A stretch of 64,000 nucleotides of DNA from Nothophaeocryptopus gaeumannii (taxonomy: Eukaryota > Ascomycota > Dothideomycetes > Mycosphaerellales > Mycosphaerellaceae): positions 682,001-746,000 of the forward strand of contig JASISA010000025.1 of the NCBI GenBank assembly GCA_031771865.1. The letters are read 5' to 3'. Made by a program: the position numbers and the translations under genes. Numbering within the stretch: position 1 is the first letter of the stretch; each line of letters begins with the position of its first letter. The notes beneath the pieces are model-generated. The model was given only the letters and a program-made list of their open reading frames with translations. It was not told the DNA's origin and made no database searches. Shown here in pieces: positions 1-10,171 of this stretch.

Positions 1-1328
1 TTCAAGAGTCGCGTCTTGCTCTCCTTTTTGCCTGCCGCACCATTGACAGCATCGATGTCCTTCTCCAAAATGCTCTTGTACCACTTGATTTGCATCTCAC
101 TCATGCCAACGTACAAGTTCAGCTCTTTCTTCGGTAACAAGCTCTTCTCAACATCGCTCTTGACACGGCGCAGAAGGAAAGGTCGCAGAACACGATGCAG
201 CTGCTGAACGACGGTGTCCTGGTCGGCATCTTGGTTGTTGAACCACGAATCGAAGGCCTCGGAATCGCCAAAGACGTCGGGAAGGAGGAAGTTGAGCAAA
301 GCCCACAGTTCGTGAAGGTTGTTTTGTAGCGGGGTTCCGGTAATGAGCAGTCGGTTTCGTGAGTTAAAAATACGAATAATCTGCGCAAGCGAAGACTCCT
401 CGTTCTTGATACGGTGGGCCTCGTCGATGATGATGTACTCCCACGCAAACTTCTTCAAGTGAGACTTCTCGCGCAGGATCATTTCGTAGGATGTGATGCA
501 GACATCAAATTTCTCATCGATGAGGCGCTCGTTGATTAGCTCATGACGCTCTTCCTTCGCGCCTTGCAGAACGAGAACATTGACTTCTGGTATCCACTTG
601 GCAAACTCTCTCTTCCAGTTGTCCAAGGTCGACTTCGGCACGGCGACAAGGTGCGGGCCTGAGATGCCTCGCAGGAAGCGGAGGTATCCAATGAAGGAGA
701 TCGTCTGCAGAGTCTTTCCAAGGCCCATCTCATCTGCCAGGATACCCGAGATACCGTTCTCATGCAAACTGATGAGCCAGTTGAGCCCAGCGACTTGGTA
801 GTCCCTCATCTCACCACCCTGAATATAGCTCGGGCTGTCGCGGAAGATAGTCGTCTCGACCTTGCCCTCCTGCTTGCCCTGGCGCAAAAGCTCGGCATCT
901 TCTTCCTTCTCAGTCCGCCGTCGTCTACTACCGTCTGCGCCGCCTTTGCGCTTATTCCCTGTAGCTGCCCTTTCTTTCTCTTCCTCGTCTTGCGCGTCAA
1001 TCTGCTCCATGATCTCGCGGATCTTAGGGTTCGGGTTGGTCTCGATGAAATGCCGGAAGAGATCGGTCAGACCCAAGAGGTAGCGAAATCGTCGGATCGA
1101 GTCGTCCTCCTTGTTCTCGCCGAGACGGTCGTGTTTCTTTCCGAACACGCTCTTACGAAGCGCGTTGCCTTCCCATCGCTTCTTGCGGCCATCTGTCTGC
1201 AAGTCGCCAGCAACGCTGTTTGCTGTGCCGGTGGGATTGGACTCCGAGTCGGTGTAGTCAGGTGTGTCGAGCATCATGGCGTCAGGCATACTGCCGTCGC
1301 CTGCGCCAATTGCCTGAGTGCCACTCAT
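1..1328 (-). CDS. ISW2: ISWI-family chromatin remodelling ATPase, 5' part (cut by window edge)
   Basis: About 442 N-terminal residues of a SNF2-superfamily ATPase that slides nucleosomes in the nucleus. The frame is open from the ATG at 1328 (start MSGTQAIGAGD) to base 1, without an intron, and the gene continues to the left. Visible motifs: an acidic and basic N-terminus, RFRYLLGLTDLFRHF near residue 75 (typical of ISWI), Walker A DEMGLGKT near 200, IIDEAHRIKNEE (DEAH box) near 300, and LLITGTPLQNNLHELW with LLRRVKSDVEKSLLPKKE further on. The C-terminal helicase lobe and HAND-SANT-SLIDE domains would lie outside the window. The order of motifs and the DEAH box fit ISWI better than CHD or SWI2. 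I cannot decide between Isw1 and Isw2, so the symbol is provisional. Confidence 0.92.
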   Translation of the reverse strand, partial: MSGTQAIGAGDGSMPDAMMLDTPDYTDSESNPTGTANSVAGDLQTDGRKKRWEGNALRKSVFGKKHDRLGENKEDDSIRRFRYLLGLTDLFRHFIETNPNPKIREIMEQIDAQDEEEKERAATGNKRKGGADGSRRRRTEKEEDAELLRQGKQEGKVETTIFRDSPSYIQGGEMRDYQVAGLNWLISLHENGISGILADEMGLGKTLQTISFIGYLRFLRGISGPHLVAVPKSTLDNWKREFAKWIPEVNVLVLQGAKEERHELINERLIDEKFDVCITSYEMILREKSHLKKFAWEYIIIDEAHRIKNEESSLAQIIRIFNSRNRLLITGTPLQNNLHELWALLNFLLPDVFGDSEAFDSWFNNQDADQDTVVQQLHRVLRPFLLRRVKSDVEKSLLPKKELNLYVGMSEMQIKWYKSILEKDIDAVNGAAGKKESKTRLL

Positions 1329-2262
1329 GATGGGCGGCTGACTCGTTGTCCGAGCAAGGCTATATGTGTCGCGGCGCGGCGGATGCGCCTGGTAGACTTC
1401 GAACAGCTAGGCCCAGGGGAGATGCGGCCAATTCTAGAGCGTGTTTGGGTCGTGTGCGCGCGTTTCTTACACGTGTATTGACGTGTTTGATGGTATTGGA
1501 GGGGTTGGTGATTTTTGGAGGATGATGTCGCGTTAGGCAAGGGCGTCGGTTGGAGGGTTGAACTGCGGAAGGAGATGTGGGGAGGGAAGGCGGACTTTAG
1601 GTGTTGAAAGATGCAAGACGCGGTTCGAGCTTGACGTGAGGCTCCGCAGGGATCAGACGGCGATACCCGCAGTCTCATAAGCAATGTGATCAACTACTCT
1701 ACTTCGAGCATGTGACATGAACATACGAAACACGGCGAAGACGAGAGTCAAACCACAGAGTCTCCGCGAGAGTCCATAGATATAGCACACTGCGATCCGT
1801 CCAACGCAAAGTCTTCATTGAGCGGCTGTTCATATGGCTTGGCAGAAACGGCAGGGGCTGCAGTGCTACTAATGAACCAACAGAATAATTCTACCCTCGT
1901 TTCCCGATATCTCAATTGACTGTCGTGCATGAGCATATGGAATCTGGCCCCAAACCCTTGAATTCCATGGACAGCCTCTACAACCCGCTCCGGTTAGCTC
2001 CTTCCGTGTTTAGCTGGCAATGCTGCAGCTTGTAGTTGATCTCCCAAGCTTAGCCTCTTTCTCCTCGGACTGCTTCACTACATGTCGACAGCTCAATAAC
2101 GCTATGCGGGCGTATGCAGCACGGGATAGATGCGACTGATGAGCAAGCTGCCTAGGTAATATTCATCCCTATCTTAGCAGTGCCACCCCAAGTCTCTCCT
2201 ACTTCTTATACACATTCCTTCAGCAGCCCATCGACCATCATTGCCTCGACCACACTCTCAAG
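1329..2262. other. Intergenic region, divergent promoters
   Basis: Between the ISWI start (-) and the P450 start (+). It must hold the promoters and leaders of both genes. I see no convincing ORF, RNA gene or repeat. Confidence 0.6.
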
Positions 2263-3824
2263 ATGGACAACATCTACCTTGCCGCCGTAGCTCTCCTCGG
2301 CCCATCACCTTCCTCTTCATATTCAGAAACTCAAACCCCTCCCTTCCCCTTCCTCCAGGCCCTACAGGTCTACCCATCATCGGCAACACCCTCCAAATCC
2401 CCCAACAACATGCCTGGCGCCAGTATCTGCAATGGAGCAAAGAACACGGACCTCTCTTCTCCCTGTCCATCGCAGGCAAAACCTTCATCCTCATAACATC
2501 CGCCTCCATCGCTCAAGACCTGCTCAACAAGAACTCTTCAAAATCCTCCTCCCGTCCACAAATGGTCATGGCCAACGACCTCTGCACGAAAAGTATGCAT
2601 ATGCTTCTCCGACCTGACAGCCCCACATATCGATTACAGCAGAGAATGCAAGCGCCTGTGCTTACCATTCAGGCGGCGAAGAGCTACTCCAAGGTCTATG
2701 AGCTCAAGACTTTGCAAATACTCGTCAAGATGCTCAACGACCCGGGGCTCAGCAGCAATGTCGGACGACATATGGAGGTCTGTAATCTGGGAATTGTATA
2801 CGCCTTGATCTACGGCGCGGATGTGGCGACTGGGGACGAGAAAATCGTGCTGGATACCGTCAAGGTACAGAGGGAATTCGGGAGAGTGACCACCCCAGGC
2901 GCCTACATTGTCGATACGCTCCCATTTCTGAATTACCTACCGACTTTCCTGGCGCCCTGGAAACATGAGGCAGAGGGCATCTTTGCAAGCGAATCTGCTC
3001 TTCATCTCCGGAACTTGGAGAATGGATTGAAATCGGATTCCTGGAACTTCTCCAAACAACTCGCCTCCTCGCCCGAATCCAAAGACCTCGGCCAACTCGA
3101 AACCGCCTACGGAGTCGGCATCCTCCTAAACGCCGGCTTCGACATAACAACAATGGTACTAGAATGGTTCATCATAGCCCTCATCCACCATCCCCACTGC
3201 CTGCAAAAAGCCCAAGCTGCTCTCGACGAAGTCGTAGGCCGCAATCGTCTGCCAACCCTCGAAGACAGAGAAAAACTGCCATACTTAGTGGCTATGGTTG
3301 AGGAGGCTCTGAGATGGAGGAATATACTGGCTGGCGGCTTTCCACATCTTCAGAGTGAAGAGACAATCTACAATGGCTATCGAATCCCAAAAGGAGCTGT
3401 CATTCTTCCGCAATACGCCGCTATCGATCATGACGAATCCGTCTTCTCTGATCCCGAGTCTTTCATCCCTGAGCGTTGGCTCACAGAATCCGGCACATAT
3501 CACAGCAGTACACCTCTGGCATTCGGATATGGACGACGCGTCTGCACGGGGAAGAATATCGCTCGTAATGTTTTATGGTTGGTTACGACTAGATTGATGT
3601 GGGCTTTTGACATCGGGCATGCGGTTGATGAGGATGGGAAGAAGATTGAAGTTGATCCGGACGCGATGGATGGAGGGTTTAACACTCGCGCTCTGCCGTT
3701 CAAGGCCGGTCTTGAAGTTAGAGGGGAATGGGTGAGGAGGGTCGTAGAGTCCGAATGGCAGAACACGGACAAAACCATTGCGCACGCCCTGGAGGGGATC
3801 GATAAGGGAAAGAATAAGGTATAG
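2263..3824 (+). CDS. Microsomal cytochrome P450 with a one-base frameshift near its N-terminus
   Basis: A heme-thiolate monooxygenase of the fungal type (about 520 residues once the frame is corrected), probably ER-anchored. Seen: proline hinge LPLPPGPTGLPIIGN, I-helix AGFDITT (instead of the usual AGxDTT), ExxR within EEALRWR, PERW, and heme loop FGYGRRVCTG with the cysteine ligand. The main frame has no ATG before residue ~107. The good start is the ATG at 2263 (context AAGATGG), which gives MDNIYLAAVALLG. It leaves the P450 frame at about 2302, just where the hydrophobic stretch ITFLFIF continues in the other frame. One base is missing there (1,562 nt is one short of 521 codons). This is either a real null lesion or an assembly error. 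The remaining 500 codons are open. Substrate unknown; the sequence looks like the CYP64/OrdA-like secondary-metabolism P450s, which is inference. Confidence 0.85.
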
Positions 3825-4172
3825 TGAAGCGACGCAGTCGCGGTACCGAGTGCCCGACCGTGAGTGTTATTCGACCGACTCCCGGAGCCATCCTGTCAGG
3901 CATCTGTAGACAAAGCATGAGCCAAGTGTACCATGATCCAGATCCGTAACACTGATCCAGCTTTTGGAAACAAATCGACTTTCGCGTCAAAGCCGTACGA
4001 GACAATTTCACGTCAGCAAACATGGGAGAAAGAACGGCGCGTTGGTTCGCTATTGTGCTGGAAGACACTGGATGGTGCAGCAAACATGTCGTCTGCTTTC
4101 GCCGTTATAATTCTGCATTTCTGCGCGGTGTTGCTCTGCTGTAATCCATGCATCCCCCTTACCGCGATCGCA

Positions 4173-5843
4173 ATGGACAGGATGCCATCGCGAAACATAT
4201 GCGAGATGCTCTGCTGTATGACAGGACAGACAGACGACGATTCATCAACGGAGATGCCATCGCGAAGACCTCAGCCAAGATCAGTGTCAACTCCAGTCAC
4301 TCAGAGCAATGGGCCACCTGGACAGAGAGGCCAACCTCGCGCGCATTCCATGCCAGAGCTGCCTAAATACTCAACGACTCTATGTGGCGGAGCAAGTGGC
4401 CAGCAACCCACGACAACTGAGCAACGCAGGTATTCGAGGAGGGCTGCCGGTAACAACGACCCAAGAACCACATCCGAAAAGGTCAAAGACTTCTTCTGCA
4501 ACAGCCTGTGCAATCGAGATCCAAGAATCAACCAGAGCCCGCCCCTGCCGCCAGCTAGAGTTTCCGCGCAGACCACTCCAAGACACAGGCGACCGTCCAC
4601 GTCCGGCGCAGCTCAATCAGCACGTCGTCGGCAAGCGGACCAGAAGCGACTTGAGGATATACCGAGCACGGTGTCGTTGGTCAATGAAGAGCCTAGAAAG
4701 GAGCAGCAAGTTCCAGCAGCGGACAGTCAGCATGAACAAGGACTCGTGTCACCATCTCGACCTTGGAACACACAAGCTGCTAGCGACAGCCGCACGAGCC
4801 TTGGGACGACGAATACTGACATTCTCGGAGTAGAGTCGACGCACACCCCCGATACACCACCTTCGCCAATGACCCGAAAGTTCTTGTACGGCGACTACGG
4901 CCTACGTGGCGGAAGCAGCAAGACCGAGGGACCAGGTCGCTGGAGAAGGACCATGAATGCCCTATGTTGTGTGAGGGCAGACGGCGAACCGAAAAGCGAC
5001 AATGCATACTCACTTCAGAGGCAACCTCGACCTAGAGAGCATCGCAACCGCAACGATTCTGACTCACGACCACCGGCACGACCACCAGCACGACAAGGTC
5101 GAAGAAGGGACAGTCGTGAGCTGTGTGAAAGAGGACCGATGGGACATCATGGACCTCTTTACTCTCCAGGGCAGTCGTCTTCCGACAGTGATAGTTCGAG
5201 CGAGGAAGAGAGGAATCGTCGGGCTCGGTTTGGCGATGGGTTGGCTTATGATAGGAAGCCGACACCTGCTAATTTCTTGCAAGCTCAAGCGAGCCGAGAC
5301 CCTACACCCGGCCACGGTGATAGGTATCCGGTCTTCAGTGGCCAGCAAGCACAAGAGGGCGCGCGCCAGGGCATACAGCCGTCTCTGGACGCTACGTCTT
5401 CCCGGAGAGGGCCGCCAATTACTGTGCGTCGTAGAGAAGATCTGTTTATCCAGAACCCGATCCAAGGAGCATATCCGCCGGCACCACCCAACTCTCTTGT
5501 CAACAGCCCAGTCGATAACGACACAGGTATGATGCCGATGACAGACGAGCGTCCTTTCAACCTTGAGGACCACAGTTTCGATGAGTTACCAGATGACGAA
5601 AGTCCAACACCAAGGCGCAGACGAGGCGGGAGTGTAGCTGGCGGTGAGGGCTTGAAGACGCTGCCTCCGCAGCGCAAGCTATCGCTGGTGACAGACCATG
5701 GAGGTCTCCAGGAAAACGGTCAGTTGGTGCATAGTGCGACGACGCAGAGCCTCAACTCCAGAGGTAGACGGCTTCCGACACCAGGGAACTCGCCTCGCCC
5801 AATCTCTGATCCAAATCCGGAGCAGTCTCCGCGTCTGGTATAG
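4173..5843 (+). CDS. Disordered protein with three short cysteine-rich motifs, function unknown
   Basis: About 556 residues from the ATG at 4173. The frame is open back to an ATG at 3933, so the start is uncertain; I prefer 4173 because the upstream stretch looks like leader sequence. The protein is rich in S, P, R, Q and D, without a recognisable domain. Three similar short motifs stand out: CEMLCCM at residues ~10-16, FFCNSLCN at ~106-113 and MNALCC at ~261-266, each beside basic or acidic disordered sequence. Paired cysteines next to hydrophobic residues are possible palmitoylation sites, so peripheral membrane attachment is an inference. A 14-base direct repeat (GATGCCATCGCGAA, near 4181 and 4252) lies at the N-terminus. 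It ends 60 nt before the 3' end of FRG1 on the other strand, so the two genes converge. Confidence 0.65.
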   Translation: MDRMPSRNICEMLCCMTGQTDDDSSTEMPSRRPQPRSVSTPVTQSNGPPGQRGQPRAHSMPELPKYSTTLCGGASGQQPTTTEQRRYSRRAAGNNDPRTTSEKVKDFFCNSLCNRDPRINQSPPLPPARVSAQTTPRHRRPSTSGAAQSARRRQADQKRLEDIPSTVSLVNEEPRKEQQVPAADSQHEQGLVSPSRPWNTQAASDSRTSLGTTNTDILGVESTHTPDTPPSPMTRKFLYGDYGLRGGSSKTEGPGRWRRTMNALCCVRADGEPKSDNAYSLQRQPRPREHRNRNDSDSRPPARPPARQGRRRDSRELCERGPMGHHGPLYSPGQSSSDSDSSSEEERNRRARFGDGLAYDRKPTPANFLQAQASRDPTPGHGDRYPVFSGQQAQEGARQGIQPSLDATSSRRGPPITVRRREDLFIQNPIQGAYPPAPPNSLVNSPVDNDTGMMPMTDERPFNLEDHSFDELPDDESPTPRRRRGGSVAGGEGLKTLPPQRKLSLVTDHGGLQENGQLVHSATTQSLNSRGRRLPTPGNSPRPISDPNPEQSPRLV

Positions 5844-5903
5844 ATGCTCTGTTGAGATAGGCGCTTCCACAGCCCGGAATCCATAGAAATCGTATGTTAA
5901 TCC

Positions 5904-6758
5904 TCAAGCGAACTTGTCATGCTTTCCCTTAATCTTCACATCCAGCATCGCCTCATGATAATTCCCCTCCCGCCTTGCCTTCTTCAACTTCTTAACCTCA
6001 TCATCCTCAAGCCGTCTCCGAACTTCCGCTTCCAGCTCTTTTCTGCTTATCTTCGCGCGAACTTTCTCAGCCTGCTCGACTTTGTGCTTCGGCTTAAATC
6101 GAGCTTGCATCCGGATCCTGATACTTGTCGTCTCGCCTGCTTCTTCTGCATCACCTCTCACTTCTGCTGGGGTTTTGTCACTGTCTACTGAGAGATATGT
6201 GGAACGCATGGTTTGAATGTCGAATTGGCCGGGATTTTCCGAGGAGGGGATCACTTTGAAGGTTTCTTCGGGGGAGACTGCCTCGCGAGTTGAGGAGACG
6301 CAGCCGTACTTGTCGCAGCCAAGATATCTGGTTTATGGTTAGCCTGGGCCATACCGATCTTTGAATTTTGGATGTTCTTACCGTCCATGATGTCCCTTGA
6401 ACGTGAAGCTGTTCTCCGTACCAACAATCTTCTGCGATATCCAAACTTGTCGCACATCATGCGGCTCTGCAGTACTCGGCTCATTCTCTACCATGTTCTC
6501 GATCTTGCTTGTGAAGACCTTTCCTAGCTGGTCAACGGCCACACACGATGGCGGCTCGGCGGCCAGTACAAACACGACCGGACCAGCAATGTCCTCTGTA
6601 GCATCGGCCGAGACCCAATTCTCGTCGTCTTCTACAGGTGCTTCGGCAGGGACAGATTGCTTAGAGGACGGCGCATCTTCGTCGTCTTCTGGTTTGTGCT
6701 CTCGCTTACGTTTCTTGTGGGGCTTCTTATCGCCCTTGAAGGAGAGTGGCTTGACCAT
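5904..6758 (-). CDS. FRG1: FRG1-like nuclear protein
   Basis: Two exons: 6382-6758 and 5904-6327, with a 54-nt intron (GTAAGA...CCAG). The spliced protein has 266 residues, close to human FRG1 (258). It opens MVKPLSFKGDKKPHKKRKR, a basic nuclear-localisation-type segment. It then has DDENWVSADATEDIAGPV, FTFKGHHG|RYLGCDKYG across the junction, EETFKVIPSSE, and a lysine-rich helical C-terminus. This matches the FRG1 domain (a fascin-like beta-trefoil). Family members are nucleolar or spliceosome-associated and reported to bind actin and RNA; the role in fungi is poorly known. The 3' half of the coding strand is markedly G-rich compared with the 5' half. Confidence 0.92.
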
Positions 6759-6996
6759 TGTGTTGTGTAGTTGATCATAGCAATGCTGAGGTCGAAAGTT
6801 AGAGGGAAGTCACTAGCTTCCTGCCTGAGGCATTATTTTCCTCCCCATCGCGTGAAGTCACTTTCAACGCGACCAGCTGGACCAAAATATCGCCAGCGCA
6901 TCCGGACCCCACCCAACAAACAAACCACTCCGACCACTGATGTCGCCGAGTGTACTGTAGCATAGCGCCCGGCGGCACGAGAACAATCGAGACATC

Positions 6997-8269
6997 ATGA
7001 CCGACCTCCACAACACGCCCATCGTCATCGACAACGGCAGCGGCACCATTAGGGCGGGCTACGCCGGCGAGGATTCTCCACGATGCTTCTTTCCATCTTT
7101 TGTTGGACGACCGAAACACCTCAGAGTGCTCGCTGGAGGACTTGAAGGAGACACGTTCATCGGCAACCGTGCACAGGAGCTACGAGGGCTTCTCAAGATT
7201 AGATACCCCCTGGAACATGGCATTGTCACAGACTGGGATGACATGGAGAAGATCTGGCAACATATATATACAGACGAGCTGAAAACGCTCAGTGAAGAGG
7301 TATGTCGAGGCTGAGGTCAGTCGTCAGTGCGCAAGCAAAGCCAGTGGACACAGGACTGACTTTGGGAAAAGCATCCTGTTCTCCTGACAGAAGCACCACT
7401 TAATCCACGGGCGAATCGAGATACCGCCGCTCAGATTCTCTTCGAGACATTTAACGTACCTGCACTCTACACATCGATCCAAGCAGTGCTCTCATTGTAC
7501 GCTTCCGGACGGACCACGGGCATAGTACTGGACGCTGGAGATGGTGTGTCCCATGCTGTGCCAGTATACGAAGGCTTTGCCATACCCAACAGCATCCGAC
7601 GGATAGATGTGGCTGGGCGAGATGTCACCGAGGAATTGCAAAGATTGCTACGCAAAGGCGGCAACGTGTTCCACACAAGCGCAGAGAAGGAGATTGTCAA
7701 GCAGATCAAGGAGAAGGTCTCCTACGTGGCCTTGCACCCAAAGAAAGAGGAGAAGGAATGGATGAGTGCGGGTAATCGCGGGGAAGAGAGCAAAGTCGTG
7801 GAATACCAGCTTCCAGACGGCAAGAAGCTCAAGATCGGCCCAGAGCGGTTCAGAGCGCCAGAGATTCTGTTCGATCCTGAGTTGATTGGACTTGAGTGGC
7901 CAGGACTTCACCAAATCGTGGTCGACTCCATCGGCCGGACAGACATGGACCTTCGCAAAGCGCTTTTCGGCAACATTGTGCTGTCAGGTGGATCGACAAT
8001 GATCAAGGGCTTCGGAGACAGGCTGCTGCACGAGGTCCAAAGACTAGCGGTCAAGGACATGCGGATCAAAATCTTTGCGCCTCCTGAGCGACTGTACAGC
8101 ACGTGGATTGGTGGCAGCATCCTAGCCGGTTTAAGTACATTCAGGAAGATGTACGTGACGATTGATGATTGGCATGAGAGTAAGTCACACTGCGCATCCT
8201 GGATCAAAGATGGATCAAATCAGCTAACTTGTGCCAGACCCGGACATCATCCACCAGAAGTTTGCGTGA
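6997..8269 (+). CDS. ARP1: Actin-related protein 1 (centractin), dynactin filament subunit
   Basis: Three exons: 6997-7299, 7372-8179 and 8238-8269, giving 380 residues, the normal Arp1 length. The start MTDLHNTPIVIDNGSGTIRA carries the actin phosphate-binding loop. SFVGRPKHLRV, NRAQELRGLLKIRYPLEHG, the exon-2 start HPVLLTEAPLNP, VLDAGDGVSHAVPVYEG, NIVLSGGSTM and STWIGGSILAGLSTF are all actin-fold signatures in the Arp1 form. The last exon, only 32 nt, supplies the end NPDIIHQKFA; reading through the intron gives a different tail, so the short exon is well supported. Arp1 forms the short filament of dynactin, which links dynein to cargo on microtubules. It is divergent from FRG1, with about 240 bp between the two starts. 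Confidence 0.95.
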
Positions 8270-9073
8270 TTGCAATAACGAGATACCCCACGGCAGTATT
8301 TACGATCATATCCCCTTTGTCTGAAGGACCGGCTTCTCCGCAGTTGGATGACTTGCCGTCTCCCACATTCGATTTTACTGCACTCCGCTGACGACTTCTC
8401 CCGACGGTCGCGTTGCACCGCGCATACGACCTTGCGCCATTTGATGAAGCCTTGCTCGAGGTGGATCTGAGCCTACTACGTGTCTCAGCTACTCCCGACC
8501 GGCTACATTCCCGTGGGGAGCACGCCATGCTGGTGTGATCGTGTATATGTGGAGGGATGAGGTTTTACTTAACCATCACGTACTAGCGGAGTCTAGCGCC
8601 AGGTACTGCACATGGTCGGAAGATCAGGCACTCACCGACATGACGCTAATAATCAAAGATTGCGGGGAAGCTAGAGTATGAGTGCTGTCCCGGAGAGCGA
8701 ACTGCGATACGGTGTCCGCTAGCCAAGAGTCTACCGCCGGAGAGCGGCGCACCGAGTGTATGTACAGAGACGAAGAGTCGGAGATGTTCCTGCAGATGCC
8801 AATGCTTCCAGCCGCTTGTGTTGAGATGAAGTCCTCAGCCACCGCCAGTGACTTGGATTCGTAATACAGCCCACGTGGTTCAGCCAGCGGACCGAACGAG
8901 GCCATCGTTCACGGTAGCGATGTGCCACGATCACGCGGAATGCATGCGTGTTCAGCTACGGATGCCACCAGCAGAGCGTCGTCAAACGAAACCGTGCCTA
9001 TACCGCAAACGAGTTTCTCGGGGGTAATAATGGGGTAACAGAAACCACGGGCCGCATGCCGAGAATCCAGTCA

Positions 9074-9226
9074 AGCAAAGCGCTTCTGGCACGCATGACT
9101 TGGCTGCGAGGAGGCGGTACCTTGTGACTCCAATTCGCGAATGTCCGAAACCACAGTTGCAGCATTTGTAACGAGCAAAAGCAGGCCCAAGATGACGGTG
9201 CGACGAAGCGAAGAATTGGACGACAT
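9074..9226 (-). CDS. Candidate small secreted protein, gene model incomplete
   Basis: The ATG at 9226 sits in a good fungal context (ATCACCATG), about 30 nt downstream of a TGATTGG (CCAAT-type) box. It reads MSSNSSLRRTVILGLLLLVT followed by NAATVVSDIRELESQG, a textbook signal peptide with an Arg-Arg n-region and a leucine core. Without splicing the ORF stops after 50 codons. A possible intron from about 9130 to about 8999 would extend it by some 30 residues, but its donor is poor. I list only the unspliced ORF. No family is recognised and only one or two cysteines are visible. It could be chance; the signal peptide and promoter context are the reasons for listing it. Confidence 0.25.
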
Positions 9227-9536
9227 GGTGATGACAGCGTGTTACCGCCAATCAAAGTGACGACAGCGAACGAGAAAAATCTCTGAGGTTTGGAAGTCGA
9301 ACGTGACGCCACTTGGCGGCTCTGCCCCAGATCTGCGACGAGGCAACGGAGCGCTTCGCTTGAGCCGTGTCCATCAAATTTTTAAAGTCTAAGCGGGAAC
9401 GACTGCAGTTAACTGCAAAGCGCGTCTCTTAGCCAAGGCACTGCAATGACCGCGTGATACGATCTGTTTTTGGGTCTGGCAAGTTCTATCGTTTACGCCA
9501 TCTTGCGAAGAATGAGTGCAAATTTGCAAGCTGGAG

Positions 9537-9542
9537 TATATA
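9537..9542 (+). promoter_or_regulatory. TATA box of the DUF3602 gene
   Basis: TATATA about 165 nt upstream of the ATG at 9707. It is followed some 30-40 nt later by a CA-rich leader, the usual look of a strongly inducible fungal promoter. Confidence 0.5.
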
Positions 9543-9706
9543 GTCACAGGTAAGGCTGCTTTATTTCTTTTTGCATTCACATCAGATCAACACAATCAAA
9601 CACTGTCTCCAGAACACTATCTCGACCTGCAACAACACTAGCACTGTCGATCACAAGAAGCTCTACACTGCACATCTACACAACACAACCTCACATATCA
9701 ATCAAC

Positions 9707-10171
9707 ATGTCTCGCAACCTCTCTTTGGTCGAGCCACACCCAACTGTCCCCAGTACTGGAGGGTACATCGGCGGAGGCCGCGGTGGCGCTGGCAACTTCA
9801 AGCGCTACACGCCGGAAGAACTCTCAGATGGTCAAACAGCATCCGGCCCAGCATCTCGCATCTCCCTCACAAGGCCCTTCAAGCGCACCGTTCCAGCCGG
9901 TCGAGGTGGCGCAGGAAACATGGTCAACAAGCAGGAAATCGAGGAGCCCATGTTCCAGTTCGATGAGGAGATGATCAAGGCGCGAAACAGCGTCACACCT
10001 GTCTACCATATTGGCCGTGGCGGTGCTGGAAACCTCTTCACCGAAGTCCACCCTAAGTCAAGGCAGGCTGGCGAGAGGAAAGACTCCACTGATTCGTCTG
10101 CTTCGGATCGGAGCCAGAGGGTTACTGCGAGGGATAGCATCTACAGCATGTTCAGCCGTCGATCGGCGTAG
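9707..10171 (+). CDS. DUF3602 protein with three GRGGAGN repeats (Par32/Amu1-like)
   Basis: A 154-residue intronless protein starting MSRNLSLVEPHPTVPSTGG. It has three copies of GRGGAGN at about residues 24, 66 and 103, each followed by F, M or L, spaced by disordered sequence, and a Ser/Arg-rich tail. This is the signature of the fungal DUF3602 family. The yeast member Par32/Amu1 is known as a TORC1-Npr1-controlled inhibitor of the ammonium transporters Mep1 and Mep3; other members are stress- or conidiation-induced. That this protein acts on ammonium uptake is inference from the repeat. The TATA box and long CA-rich 5' leader suggest inducible expression. It is small enough to be overlooked, but the repeats make the coding assignment secure. 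Confidence 0.88.
   Translation: MSRNLSLVEPHPTVPSTGGYIGGGRGGAGNFKRYTPEELSDGQTASGPASRISLTRPFKRTVPAGRGGAGNMVNKQEIEEPMFQFDEEMIKARNSVTPVYHIGRGGAGNLFTEVHPKSRQAGERKDSTDSSASDRSQRVTARDSIYSMFSRRSA

Larger units (their letters stand above)
8270..9706. other. Intergenic region with a candidate small secreted protein
   Basis: About 1.4 kb between Arp1 and the DUF3602 gene. Apart from the short signal-peptide ORF on the minus strand (listed separately) and the TATA element near 9537, I see no supported gene. Confidence 0.5.

Noticed and set aside
2263..2360. Small intron repairing the P450 frame
   Set aside because: The only GT...AG choices give lengths of 40, 72 or 81 nt, which do not yield the needed frame, and they would delete the membrane helix.
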